The translations under genes were made by a program, and so were the position numbers. DNA of 64,000 nt from Diphasiastrum complanatum (lineage: Eukaryota > Streptophyta > Lycopodiopsida > Lycopodiales > Lycopodiaceae): assembly GCA_029204225.1 (NCBI GenBank), contig CM055107.1:28915410-28979409 (forward strand), written 5' to 3'. This document shows positions 34,340 to 46,505 of this stretch, piece after piece (position 1 is the stretch's first letter; every line of letters begins with the position of its first letter). The notes beneath the pieces were generated by a model. It searched no databases. It saw only the letters and a program-made list of their open reading frames with translations, and had not been told where the DNA came from.

Positions 34340-35950
34340 AAATTGTAGATGGGCGGTGGTGCAGGGTACATGTCGCTCTCTTGATAGGGCAGACACAGTC
34401 AAAGTTGGAAATTTGGGATGGTGCAAAGGAATTTCTTGGAGAGTTGTTGATCCAGAGATGCACCCACCACTGCCAGTCTTTGATTAGCCAGTGATATGAC
34501 TCTCAATCGCACTAAGAATTGCTGCTGACACAAGACGAGCTGCAACTATCCATTAGGATATGGATTCAGGATAAATGTTAAAATTCATCATATGCGAAGC
34601 CCAGCCCCAGCCAGCTCAAGCAATAAACTGTAAACTTTAAAGGTACAGCCCTACTATGGATTATGACTCATCAAGCCGACACAAGCTGCTGACTCTGAGT
34701 TGGATAATTATTGATGCGACTTTGTATGCAGCAACAGCAGGCGCAGGTGGGCAGAAATTTACGATTAGAAGAAGAAAGTAAAGTACTAGAATGGCCGTTC
34801 AAACGCTGCCAGCTGATGAGGATGATGAACAACAAGAAGAAGATGTCCCTCAGCGGTCCTACTAGTCAGGCGTTCATGAACGAACAACTGACGTTCTTAT
34901 CTGTTGTCTTCTTCTTCATGTACAACGGCTATAATCTCTTCTGCAATCTAGTAGCAAAGAAAGCTTTCACATTTAGTTTTGGCTTGAAGTACTAGTTCTT
35001 GGTTGAAACCGCTTTCACTAGGTTCAGCCTTCAGCAAAGGGTTGCTTTTAATGAGAAGTTAGAGACCGTCTCTCACTTCACCTCCACCCTTGATCGGGCA
35101 TTTGTGTGCACATGACATGAAATGCCCATGCGTTTTCTCAGACCCTCTATGAGTCTCTCTCTTGCTTCACCTCCACCCTTGATCTGGCATTTGTGTGCAC
35201 ATGACATGAAATGCCCATGCATTTTTTTCGAAGTTTGCCCTTGCCTTGCAAATACAAGAATGAGTATTGAAGTTGGTAAGAAACTTCATGAAAACCCGAG
35301 GAATAACTACCTTAGATCTAACCACTTTGTAAAGTGAGTAGGGATGTTGTAGCATTCTGTCGGCATTATGCATGATGGAGTCGATGGTGTTAGTGTCAAC
35401 TACCACACCCGTGCAAGAAGATGGCAATGAGGCCATGCAAACCTCTACTAGCTATCATGCACATGGCTCCTTCATTTCATAAGCAACAATGGTAGATCTC
35501 TTGGTCGACATTCCTACCTAGTGCTTGCTCCCTTACACCTCCCAAATGCTTCAGGTACTCTCAAAATAGAGGACTCCTCTAAGTCTAAAATCTCACAAGT
35601 GATAATGGGAAAAACTTGTTATCTATCAACCAACTTCATGAGTTACTCGAGTGGCTATACCACATATATGACATTTCAAGGGACATCAATCTCCAACCTA
35701 AGAAGGGCCAAACTCTAAATGTCAAAGAACATTGATCTCCATTCTAAGAGCCAAATTCTAAGCAATGGGATTCAAGCTGGAATTAGGAACTGATTTGGAC
35801 ATACCACTACCACAACAAAGGCTAAGAGGAGAAATGGGATTGGAATACAACTTTGAGGTCACTATATAAGGACACATTTCCCATTGTATATAGGCAAATT
35901 TTTAGGGATTGTCAAGGAGCTTCTAGTTGATGTGTCCCATGGATTGAAGA
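34340..35950. other. LRR promoter region, then intergenic
   Basis: Up to about 34830 the sequence matches the region upstream of the second LRR gene (ATGGATTATGACTCA, GCCGACACAAGCTGC, GCGACTTTGTATG). Beyond that there is no gene. A direct repeat at 35077-35131 and 35166-35223 (CACCTCCACCCTTGATC, GTGCACATGACATGAAATGC) has a period of about 89 bases. Confidence 0.5.
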
Positions 35951-36140
35951 GGCTCTCGGGCTAGTAAGGTCCGAGATGGGAATACTAGTGCACTGCGCAC
36001 CTGCACTCTTGGCCCCACTCCATCCAATGGTGATGGATGAGGCTAAAGGAGAAATAATATATGTTCTTCCTTGGATGGAGTGGGGCCTTAATAGCAGAGT
36101 CATTGCACGTGCATCTGCGGTGCACTCTCTAATGAGAGCC
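35951..36140. repeat. Long imperfect foldback
   Basis: Outer pairs GGCTCTC (35951-35957) and GAGAGCC (36134-36140). An inner perfect 17-base stem, GGCCCCACTCCATCCAA (36011-36027) with its complement at 36071-36087, has a 43-base loop. Between them GTGCAC, GC and CACCTGCA on one arm match GTGCAC, GC and CACGTGCA on the other, with indels. No coding frame fits. It could be a MITE or a microRNA-like precursor. Confidence 0.7.
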
Positions 36141-36202
36141 ATTAGGAGACTACCACTTAACATATCTAACTTAACTTCTTGTGGCTTAATTGTTAACTTC
36201 AT

Positions 36203-38810
36203 AGGAACCTCTACAAATATCTTTTAAAATGTTTTGTGATAATTTATAGAAACTACTCAATATATCTGTTGACAAATGTCGACAAAATAGAAAGACTGGG
36301 CAAATATTTCTAGTTATTTTTTGATCTATAAAGAAATTATGTATATTTTGTTTTGATTTATGGACCTTGCAATTGTAGGTATGAAGCAATTCTTTTAAGA
36401 AAGATACATGCTTTAGTGAAGCCTTACTAAAAAATAAGGCCATGTAGTTATTTATATATTTGATTGAAGTATGCATGCTCTTTATATTTTGCATGTAAAT
36501 GACATGTAGATCATCATGCATGTGCCATAGAGTTACTAAATATACTAGCTAGTGCTCATAAAAAATTTCTTTACAACCCAAAAAAAACCTACAACACTTC
36601 AATGGAATCTATAATATACTAGATTACAACCTATGAGTTTGAAACTAATAAGTTTAGATTAGTGGATATTCTAATAATAAAAACTTCAAAACTTCAAAAC
36701 TTCAAAACTAATAAGTGAAAATGCCCACTTCAATAGTTAGGTGATAAGATCCTCTAGTTGGTTGTGAGTTAGTTAGGATCTCTTTACACATGTCATCTAT
36801 TTGGAAGGTAAATCATGCTTGTCATCTAGTGGGGAGAATCAAGACCCCTATTTTGTAAGGAATCTAGACAAATTTGTATCATAAGTTTGGTGTGTCATCA
36901 TAGGTCAAGGAAATTCAATATTTGACTTTATGGTTAGGGATGTTAGGTTTAGGTCCAAAATGTGGTGGAGAAGATTGACAGATCAAGATCAAGCCTAATC
37001 TATATGTATATACTTGGATCGTTTATAAAATTGAATGTGAGATCATCAATTTTTGCCTTCCAAATTGAGAACTCGACTTTTAGGTGTATTCTAGTTCAAG
37101 TTTGATCTTTGGGTTCAAGAAAAATTCTACTAGTAGATTAGCATGTGCATATTAGGATTTATACATTTATTGATGTTTGATTTGTTATTAAAGCTCTATC
37201 TTGAAACTAGTCAATTACAAGAATTCTAGCTTACCTAGAATTATATTGTCTTGATTAATTGATAGCATGATACCTCCCAAGCTTCAACATAAATTATTAA
37301 TGATAGACAATCCCTAGCTAAATCAATTTTGACACATATGATGTACAAGCAAAAATCCTGGGATGAAAATTTTTAGGCTTTAACCCTATAAATGCTCCGT
37401 TAGGCATCTTGTACTCCAAATATTTTGCAGGAAACATGCTTAGGAGATAGACTACCATATAACATGCTTTTGCCTAGTAACTATTTGATAAGTTCTTATT
37501 ATTTAACATAATTTGGCCCCTTCTACTTTATTTGCTTTAGATAGGACTATCACTCATGGTAGCCATTAGTACAATTTAGACAACTTTGAATAGTAAAAAA
37601 TAACTTCAAAAATAAAAGTCACTATAGAAATAGCCAATCATGTTTATGACGACACTTCACACTTCAATTCTTTAAACTATGATCTTAAATTTCTCAAAAA
37701 ATGGCTATTTATGATTAGCAATATCATTCAAAAATTAATTTCTTGATTGTCCAATTTTGGAGATAGCTAATCACTTGCACATAGCTCCTATCCAATTAAT
37801 TCTGATGGACAATACTCTTCTTTGCAAGTTTTAATCATTCAATTTTTTGTTGTTTCTGTAAAAATTGCTAAAAACTAGGACTTTGAAAATGTATCTATCA
37901 AGAATCCTTGCTAGGGCTAGGTTGCCCTAATGTAAACTTCCCACACTGATCTATAGTAGTATTCTAATTGATCAAACAATGAGTTGTGTTTAAACTGTTT
38001 TTGAAAACTAAGTTTACCAAGAAAAATCTTTAAATATGGTAACTTTAAGCACACACAATCTTTTTTGGATGTGTAAGTTGCTATGGCTAAGCAGCTCTTA
38101 GAACCGTTTTGCAACTTCTTGTGATTTTTGCTAAGAAAAAATGTTTTTTCAGCCTATACAAGTCTGAATTTTTTCGTAACTTGCAAAAAATCAACAAAAC
38201 TCATAATTATGCCAATATTAATGGGTTTAACGGTCCTACATAGGCCTACTCATCGCCACTGCAATCAATCTTGCACTCTCCATTGATGGCATTTGTGCTT
38301 TAAATCTTAAAAAAAAAAAAAAACCCTAGTTTGTGCCTACTATTTCACCAAAGCTAGCTTTCACCCCTATCATGGACTATCTCACCTCAATGCGAAGCTC
38401 GCGACAAGCTTAATTTGATAAACAAGCTCATATAATCATTAAGGCTCTTATACCTTGTAAAGAAAGAATACACACATACATTATTGAAAGTGGAGAAGAC
38501 CACATACCATAGCCACCAAACATAGGAATAGAAAGTAGTACATAAATACGAAAACCCTAGTAGGCTTATGATAGCCAATTTTACATTAATACTACTTGAA
38601 TGTGCCTCAATTGATGTATCATAGCAATTTCGAACTTTATGACAATTATTATGAAGTCAAACTGAGGATTATAACTGTGGGGCTAGTAAAGCATTTCCAA
38701 ATAATGTCTAGTGGAGTTATAGCTACTTCTAGTGAGTTGATACACTCCATGTTGGAGTTTAAGCTTACTCCTACTCACCTAAATTCATCTTTTGAGTACT
38801 CATGTACAAT
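36203..38810. other. Intergenic, no gene
   Basis: AT-rich and without supported coding frames. A short tandem AAACTTCAAAACTTC run occurs at about 36680-36710. Nothing else was recognised. Confidence 0.45.
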
Positions 38811-38879
38811 GTAAATATCCACTCTCTACAACAGTCTACAAAAATGAACTATTATTCGAGACAGTCTATAGTTTTACAT

Positions 38880-39820
38880 GCACATTTAAAGCAAAGCAAA
38901 CAACGACTCGACACTCAAAAAATATTCGAGTTCGAGCCTCGGGACTCATCATCGACAAGTCAATTGATCAACTCGACTTGAGATTTGACACTTTCGACTG
39001 TCAAATGGTGCCACTCAAAATGGAACTCTGCCTCTATTGAATCTACTTTAGACCACGTCATCATTTGAATATGTTGTTACACAATAACTGCCCAATTTCA
39101 CATATGCTTATTGGACAGTTTACACTAAATAGTCTAGCCTTATCTTGTAAACTCTACATCATGCCTAAATCCTTTGGTTATAAGTCACAATATCTTAAAA
39201 CTCTTATATATACAATAAATTGTAATGAGAGAATAATCTTGTTTCTGAAAATCATACTATAATGCATAAGGCGAAACTAGAGTTCAAGTACAAACTCAAT
39301 TGTATCAGATTTATTTGATTCCTCATAATCAGAGACCTCAAGAGAGGGTGAGAGCAAGTCAAGAAGGAGAGATATTGTTTTAATCTATAATCATCATAGT
39401 AGGATCAAAACACATAGTGCATCAGTACTGAGAACCATTTTCAGGCACAAGATTATTCGTGATTTGATCGTTGTTATCACAATGATTATTATACAACTTC
39501 TCTATTTTCTTTACGTGGTTTAGTACTATCGAATGCTTTTTTATTACTTCTCTTTCTGTTATTGATACTCGCTCCAACAACTAATGTAGAATATCTAATT
39601 CTAAGAGCACACGATTGTCACAAACGCCTAATTGTTTCACTCTCTTCATGGATGTCTAAGACACCTACCTAGATATTCTACTAGTCAAAAGAACGATTTA
39701 AGTAATAATCTAAGTTCTGTAACTCGATTCGATCCTTTATAATTTATAATTTTTTTTTGCTTGATCGGCACCCAACAAGATGGTTTTTTAACTAGGTTTG
39801 AGCTACGACTTTCACCAACA
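38880..39820 (+). repeat. Probable copia 5' LTR, left end unclear
   Basis: The right end (CACCAACA at 39820) abuts a copia primer-binding site. A TATA box (TTATATATAC) lies at about 39204-39213. The left part carries ACTCGAC repeats (about 38895-39000), as in the LTR starting at 48634. The exact left boundary was not found. Confidence 0.45.
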
Positions 39821-39823
39821 AGG

Positions 39824-39835
39824 TGGTATCAGAGC
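39824..39835 (+). promoter_or_regulatory. Retroelement primer-binding site
   Basis: TGGTATCAGAGC, followed by AGG, lies three bases after the LTR end and about 60 bases before a copia gag start. Confidence 0.8.
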
Positions 39836-39893
39836 AGGTTCAAATTATCAATAGAATTCACGATTATTACCATTATTAGATCATTCTTTAATC

Positions 39894-40165
39894 ATGGAAG
39901 GTTCATCCTCTGAGATCCGGTTGATCAATAAGTTCAACGGTGACAACTTCCACATGTGGAAGTTCAAGATGAGGATGATACTAATTGAAAAAGAACTACG
40001 GAAAAACGTAAATAGTTTGATAGCCGAACCGACTGAACCAAAATTGCCACTCGCATGGGAAACAATAGTTGGCAAAGCATTAGCCGTCGTATCTCTGAAT
40101 CTAAAAGATTGACAAATAGCTCATTTACTAATTGTTCCACTTCCAAAGAAGCTCGGGACATCTAT
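39894..40165 (+). pseudogene. Copia gag N-terminal fragment
   Basis: MEGSSSEIRLINKFNGDN, then FHMWKFKMRMILIEKEL is the start of a copia gag. An in-frame stop follows LNLKD at about 40112; reading through it gives QIAHLL, as in the decayed element at 12861-15560 (LNLKDTQIAHV). Homology ends by about 40165, so only LTR, primer site and gag start remain. Confidence 0.8.
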
Positions 40166-41740
40166 AGCATCATCTACACAAGAATATCCACCAAAATATG
40201 TGAGAAATACAAAATCATTAGTGGATAATAGAACTCAAAATGGGCCCTTTGTCAAGATGCGTTTTTTTGACTTCGCACGCTTTCAACGCTTATGTGTCCC
40301 AATGAATGGTGTCCATCTGTGACGAACTGTAACAGTGGTTGACAGACAGAAATTGTATCTAACTTTCCCGAACAAATTTTTGTGATTTTCAAATATCCCG
40401 CCGGGCAGAACAAACAATTGTGATTGGACCACAGTTACTGCCCGAATGCTCTTATGCTGCCCGCCATTGTTCACTCAAGGTTGATTTGACGTCAATAGTC
40501 ATAAACTATGGTTAACTAATCCTGGTAGTTAAGGAACTTCTTGTCATTCATAGGTATACCTCTCATTTTCTTCATTCTATCTCTCATTTTCTTGTCATTC
40601 TTAGGTTTACCTCGCAATCTCTACATTCTCTCCGATCTCAACTTGCATACTCATATTTTCGACTAATGGCTACACATAATCAGAGACCAAGAGAAACCAT
40701 TGATGCAATCAATATTTGCAATGAAAAAAATGTAGAAGATCAATGGATACCAAGAATATATCGAAAATATCAATGGATCTTGATGCATCCCTCTGCAAAA
40801 GGCTCATTCCGAAAAAGAAAAAGATTGGATAACATATATAGAAGCTCTTGGAAAGGCTAGATAATGGATTTTAAAGTATCATCTATCACGGAAGTTTTAG
40901 TTTAGCATGCTTATCTTCACAATGAGCTCAACATTCATGATTTGAATCCAAATGATAGAAGGAAATGCAATTGTAAGTTTTCAGATTCAATTTCTTTAGA
41001 TTTAGCATTTTCTTTAAATTATATATAGGCTTGTCAATCAAATCAATCTAAATATCCATCAGTCATCAAAATGATTAGTCCATATCGAATTAACCAGAAT
41101 TAATTTCAAATAAAGTATGGTCACATCTACAATTAATGCTACAAAAGTATGCTATCACACTTCTACCATTTAATGCTGAAATTGACAACATTATGCTTTA
41201 AATATAAGACCTTTTTTATATCCAATAATTATAATTTTGGAAAATTCCAAAGGCCAGATTTTCACCCGATAACTAATCAACGTGCATATAAAACATTTGA
41301 ATACCAGAGTATGTATTCTCACGCGCTCATCCGATATTGGACGCAATATGAATGATCAGAGCTTGATTCGAAAGATTCTGCATAACTTTAGCCAGTATGA
41401 AGAGTCCTCCGAATCAAGCTTTGATCATGCATATAGGGGGTCCAATAGTTTCAAAAATTTCGATAATATTTTGGTCCTGGAATAGCGATTTGATGCACAC
41501 AATCCAAATGCAGCAAATACATCGTTTGCCAGGCGTGCCGATCCGATATCCCCCATACGCAGAAAAATCATACTGGAACGCATAATGAAAGACTTATGAA
41601 AATGTTTTGAGTGAACATTATCTCAAAAGGAAATTTTTTGTCTTTACGATGCTTAAATAGGGCAAGAGATTGTAATGATTCACTTCGTACATGTTTTTCA
41701 ATGATATCCATTAATCATTTGTTTATGATTTTTTTAATGA
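40166..41740. other. No supported gene
   Basis: A plus-strand frame of 64 codons at 40666-40860 (MATHNQRPRETIDAINICN) follows a pyrimidine-rich leader and could be a small exon, but nothing else supports it. GACGTCA-type CRE core occurs at about 40487. The rest is AT-rich. Confidence 0.35.
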
Positions 41741-41750
41741 TTATTCTAGG

Positions 41751-41964
41751 AGGCTAGTGATTGTCTATTTAATGTATTTCGGCGCAAGTACAAATTCTAG
41801 GGTCAGGGCTAATGATGATTCGTTGAATCTAGTGATAGACTAGTTAAGGTATTTCGGCGTAGGTACAGATTTGTCTCATTTTGATTGGTGGATAAATATA
41901 GGTTGTAAATATCAATTCGTTATTTGACAAATGTTATGGCTGTGATCAACAAGAATTGGCTATA
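41751..41964 (+). promoter_or_regulatory. Repeat-bearing promoter-like segment with TATA box
   Basis: Two direct repeats of about 50 bases (CTAGTGAT..GTATTTCGGCG(C/T)A(A/G)GTAC) start near 41753 and 41828. A TATA box (GGCTATAAATATG) follows at about 41953-41965. Later CGATATCGGATTCA-like motifs recur up to 42245. This looks like a U3 region. Whether it drives plus-strand transcription from an LTR at the end of the gypsy-type region is an inference. Confidence 0.35.
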
Positions 41965-42212
41965 AATATGTGCACCACTTTCCATATTTCAATTCCGAGA
42001 TCTTTTATTCAGAATTCTCTAGCCTTCTTGTTTTTTTTCATTCTTGCGATATCGAATCGATGTGTGACATCCCTTGCTGTGCATGCTCGTATTCATTCAG
42101 GTGCGCTGAATCGATATCAGCCACTTCCGACGAGTGCTTTTTGAAAAATTTCATTCTCGGCCTTACCATATCGGACCAGCGCACACACTTTGCTTTTTTC
42201 CTCTACCGATAT

Positions 42213-44892
42213 TTATTTGTCGCGTTGAACCGATATCGGATTCAATATGGCTAGTTCCTCCGTGGCCTCAGATGACAAACTTATGGATGAGCTGCCATCT
42301 TGGGAGCCCGTCGAGCTTGAGGATGTCGAATGAGATGGTGTGTCCTGGCTCATGTCGCATGGTTTCCTTGTGAATGGCTCTCCCTCAGACTCTGACTCCT
42401 TTGATTTGTGGCATCTGGTGATCTCTTCTTTGCCATGAGCTTTATTCTTCTCCTTTGTTGTCATGTTTTGGGTAGTGTTGCCTTGGAGCTATCGGCCTCT
42501 TTTGCTACTGAAGATCATGCTACTGCTGGATCTTGTTGAGATGCTGATGATGTCGGCTGTTTCAGTACCAGCTTGAGGATACTGGTATTCGACCTTTTTG
42601 GTGCTTGCCCTTGTGGCCAAGACTGCCGTGCTTTGGATTGCTTGGAATTCTTGGACGTAATGGGGATGTCCCAAACTTTGTCGGCAACATGCAGTAGTCC
42701 TTGAAGGTGGGGCCCATTGTTCACCTGCATGAGTGTGAGATCCGTCATTAGGTACCCAAGTATGGTTGTCGGTTGTTTGTCCTTGATACAGTCATGAAGG
42801 CAGTTCGAAGCAAACTGTGCCCAATCATAAAAATTCTGGGCATGCAGTCGTGAATCTACCATCAAGTGAAATAATGATATAGGTACCCGTAGGACCTTTG
42901 TTCTTGAACATTGTGTGTACTTGGTTAAGTACGCACATGCAACTGTTAGTGGTTGATCATTAATGGCCTCGAGGCGGTACCCATATTTATTCTTCAATTT
43001 TCCCACTGATGGATCAATATATTTAAAATATGCTGTTTGCTCAATCTTTTGGAGCGTCCTAGTAATAGCATTTGGGCCTCGAGGGAATCCAAATGTATGC
43101 AAGTCTGCCACCGCAAAATATATATTGTAGACATAGTTCCTGCTGGGATGAACTATGAATTGGCAAGACCTTGGGCAACTCGTCAATAGTGGTGGTGGTA
43201 TTGGGTTGAATCTGTTGTTTCCACTGGCCAGCATGCTTCCAAAGTACAAGGAAGGGAAGAGTGATATTGGCTTGTAGTAGATCTCTCCAAATTTCGGTCC
43301 CTTCAAGGGTTTTGCTTTCAAAGGGCTTGGGAGGTACTTTATGGGAAGAGGAAGATTGTTGGTCGGCATTGTGGATTTGCTGGCGATACTCATGATGTAG
43401 CCGAATTTCTTCAGACGGGTGAGGGTAAACTATCGAAGTTGAATCATCACTTGGAGGAACAGCCTGTGGTTGAGTTTTGCTGGGTGCAAGTGTAGGGGCT
43501 TGGCGTTTGGTTTGTGCCCGAGTCAAGACCCAAGCAGGATGTGTTTTGATTGGTAAGGTTTCTACTTGCACTGAACAGACAGGAGCGACTGGCTTAGATC
43601 GGGATGGGCAGTCCTTCACGTGATGTTCAATACCATAGTTTTCACAAGCTGGGGGAAAGCGGAGTTTATCTAGGCAACAAATACTAGGATGTTTACCTGC
43701 GCAGATAAAGCATTCTTGTATTGCGGGCAGTTGATGTGTGGCAAAGACAGCTTGGTTTGGATTGTAAGCTTGGGCATTGGGATCCACTGGTTGAGCATTA
43801 GAATCATAGGTATAATAAACAACCGTTTCAGTAGAGTACTATGGTTGAGTATTGTCTTCCACATAGTAGGTGGCTGGATCGATGGTATTCGGTCAAGATA
43901 ATGGACAACGTTTTGCGGGGTAGGTTGGTTAACAACAAACTGTTGTCGTGGAGATTGGTATTGATTTGGTGCAGGTGGTCGTGGTTGGTAAACCCCTAGT
44001 CGTGGCACAAGTTGTTGTGGTGGGTAAGGGCGGTAAGCTCGATAGATGGTGGGTCTGGTGGCTGTTGGGAAATGATTTCGCAATTGAGGGCATTCATTAG
44101 CAGTGTGATGTTGTGAGCAGATTGGACACCAGCCATTTTCCCTTGCTGGAAAGGATTTCTCAGCAATCTGTTTCATGGTGGTTTAGGGTTTAGGGTGTGA
44201 GTTTATCCATATGAGATTGTTGAGTTTTTTGCCAGGTTTCCATTTGATGTAGAAGTTTCGAAGACTAAGCTATATTATCAGACTTCGGGTGATTTAGAAC
44301 GGTTTGGATTCTTAGATTTCTTTTCACGATGGTCAAAGTCATCGTTGGAACCTTCATCTTCTTCACGGATAGCATCGATCATCACATCTTTAAGTTGATC
44401 ATAAAGGTCAACTGGTTTGAGTTCACGGCGGATGTTTTTTGGCAATCCAGCTAAAAATAGTTTTATGGCCATTCATTCGGTGATATTTTCATCAACACAT
44501 TCTACTTTGAGACGTTTAAAATGCTCAATGTAGTTTCGAACAGACTCTTCATGATGCATCTTGATATGAGTAATTTGAATGAACGTGATCTGAGCCAGTT
44601 TGGATGGTTTAAAATGCTTGATGAGAGCGTCCTTGAGGGTGGTCCAAGAAGCAAGATCAGGAGCTTCGAGATTCAAGTACCACTCCTTGGTGGTGCCATA
44701 GAGTACCATGAGAAATAGGCGAAGCTTTTCAGTTTCAGAGGTATCTCCATAAAAATGGCATGCATTATCAAAGTCTTGGAGAAATCGGACTGGGTCAGAT
44801 TCGCCATCGTACTTTGGTGCATCGATACGTGGAATTCTTCGTTCTAGTCGTGGAGGAGTCAGATTAGAAGATTCAGCACAGTCATGAGACAT
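42213..44892 (-). pseudogene. Gypsy-type gag region with extra C-terminal module, no pol
   Basis: From the ATG at 44892: a Retrotrans_gag domain (PKYDGESDPVRFLQDFDN, GTTKEWYLNL, HFKPSKLAQ, FLAGLPKNIRREL) with one in-frame stop at 44473. After frame changes near 44200 and 43720 come CCHC-like knuckles CPICSQHHTANEC and CFICAGKHPSICC, a third that has lost a Cys (CENYGIEHHVKDC), and a Pro/Gln-rich linker. From about 43390 to 42515 an unbroken 292-codon frame follows. It contains FAVADLHTFGFPRGPNAI, GYRLEAINDQPLTVA, RVPISLFHLMVDSRLHAQNF and GYLMTDLTLMQVNNGPH, and is not protease, RT or integrase. A Ser-rich tail (STSSSSTGSQDGSSS) ends at 42213. Gag parts are certain; the module is unidentified. 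Confidence 0.75.
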
Positions 44893-46290
44893 GATGCAGA
44901 ATATAGATGAGCAAGACAATACTGTACTTGGTAAAAGGGCAGTTTGCTTGCAAAATGGATATTGTAGGTCAAAAACTGGTCTTCCGATCGTAATAGAATT
45001 TGCGGACAGGCTGAGAAATCGTGGAAAGACAGATAAATCTAACTGTAATACTCGCGAATTATGAAAAGGAGTTTTGAATGTCATAATAGTGATTTTTTAA
45101 GATTTTCTGGAAAAAATTGGAATTTCAGAATTCGCGGATAGGACAGAGAAATTGTGCTCTTTAAGAACGAATTCTTAGGCTAGATGGCGAATTCTAACAC
45201 AGAGGTTTGGTTGGCAGATAGAGAATATGGAAAAAAATATGATGTTTTGATAGTAAACGGACAAAATCTCTGAGATGGAATTTGCGGAGCTGCTAGAGGA
45301 CTGATCTTAATGAGATCTAGCCTCAGTGAAGCCGACGAATTCTAGGACAAAGATTTGGGTGAGAAATAAGGGATTTTGACAGTATATCAAGCTGTTTTCT
45401 CAGAAGCTGATCGTTGTTAGAATTCGTGGAGGTGATAAAATGAAAGATCAGGGTCTGTTAATGCTACAGACATGCTGACGAATTCTGATATACCTTTTTG
45501 GTTGTGAAAAAGGTCACTTGGGTCACTTCTTTTGAAGAAAATGCCCAAGTTGACTCTTTTGTTGTTTCCCCCTGGTTGAAGAAGTTGCTTCGCAGCTCGT
45601 GTAGGACGTGGAGAGACGACCGTGCTATTTGTTGATAGATAGAGACAAGTACACAAGCAAACATACAACACAAAAGTAAAAAACACCAAAAAAAAGGAGA
45701 AGAAGCTAGGTAGAAAATACTTAAAAAGCGACAACCGTGCCAATGTTGGAAGTATTTTCAGTTTGTGCGGTGGCTAGATCTACTTACGGGTGTAGTATAG
45801 GGATGTAGAGATTCATCCACTTTTTAAGTTTCTACAACAAGCTTCAACGGAAATACGAAAATAATCAACAAGGATGAGAGCACTAAGGCTTACCCAACTA
45901 GTGCTCAAAACAGAAATAAAGCTAATTAGAAACAACAATAAGAATCCTTGCTAAGGCAAACCCAACTAGCAAGGTTGCTAAACTAAGACCTAAATTAACA
46001 CCCAGAGGGTTTGAAAGATAAGTTGCGGCTAACTAAATAACCCAATAAAAACATGCCACAATAAGCCAATGAAAGGAGGCAAGAGGAGGCCTGAGCACCT
46101 TCCCTCAAGCTATGCACCTTCCAATGGGAACACAAAGAAATAGAATGATAATCTCAATAGAGAGCAATTTAGCATAATCTCAGAGTGTTGTTTACAATGC
46201 AAATACCTCTTATTTTATGGCATCGGAGGGTCTTCCATAAGTGTCTACCAACTTATGGGACTAATCTGTTTCTAGCCTTTCAAGAACTTC
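44893..46290. other. Leader and possible LTR of the gypsy-type element
   Basis: Non-coding AT-rich sequence. Bases 44893-45727 would be the untranslated leader, and 45744 onward the LTR if the primer-binding site is right. Minus-strand frames near 45417-45743 have no motifs. Confidence 0.35.
45728..45743 (-). promoter_or_regulatory. Possible gypsy primer-binding site
   Basis: The minus strand reads CTTCCAACA|TTGGCACGGTTGTCGC. Gypsy elements often have TTGGCGCCGTTGCCGGGG just after the LTR end. The match is partial but is placed correctly, about 840 bases before the gag ATG, with an LTR-like CA end. The corresponding LTR would lie above 45744; its other end and partner were not found. Confidence 0.35.
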
Positions 46291-46293
46291 AGA

Positions 46294-46387
46294 CTTAGGA
46301 TTTAGAACTTCGAATCTCTTAACTTAGGAAAACTTAAGATAAATTATTTCTAATCTTAAGTTTCCTAAGTCTAAGTTCTAAATCTAA
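46294..46387. repeat. Compact foldback, 12-base loop
   Basis: CTTAGGAAAACTTAAGAT (46323-46340) pairs with ATCTTAAGTTTCCTAAG (46353-46369) with one bulge. Outside it, CTTAGGATTTAGAACTT (46294-46310) pairs with AAGTTCTAAATCTAAG (46373-46388) with one bulge, separated by a small internal loop. Both arms are about 40 bases. Immediately after it, CTTACAAAACACATGCCA occurs twice (about 46430 and 46485). Confidence 0.75.
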
Positions 46388-46505
46388 GTTTAAGCTATTT
46401 TATTATTATTTAAGCTTCTACTCATGGACTTACAAAACACATGCCATGGCTTGAAATTTATTGACAGATACTCATACGTGGTCTTACAAAACACATGCCA
46501 CGGAG

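Noticed and set aside
35935-35960. Resemblance of CATGGATTGAAGAGGCTCTC to miR159
   Set aside because: Several mismatches in the key positions and no complementary arm at the right distance.
42246-42440. Plus-strand frame starting MASSSVASDDKLMDELPS
   Set aside because: It has an in-frame stop after 28 codons and is antisense to a Ser-rich tail that continues the minus-strand frame; mentioned only as an alternative.
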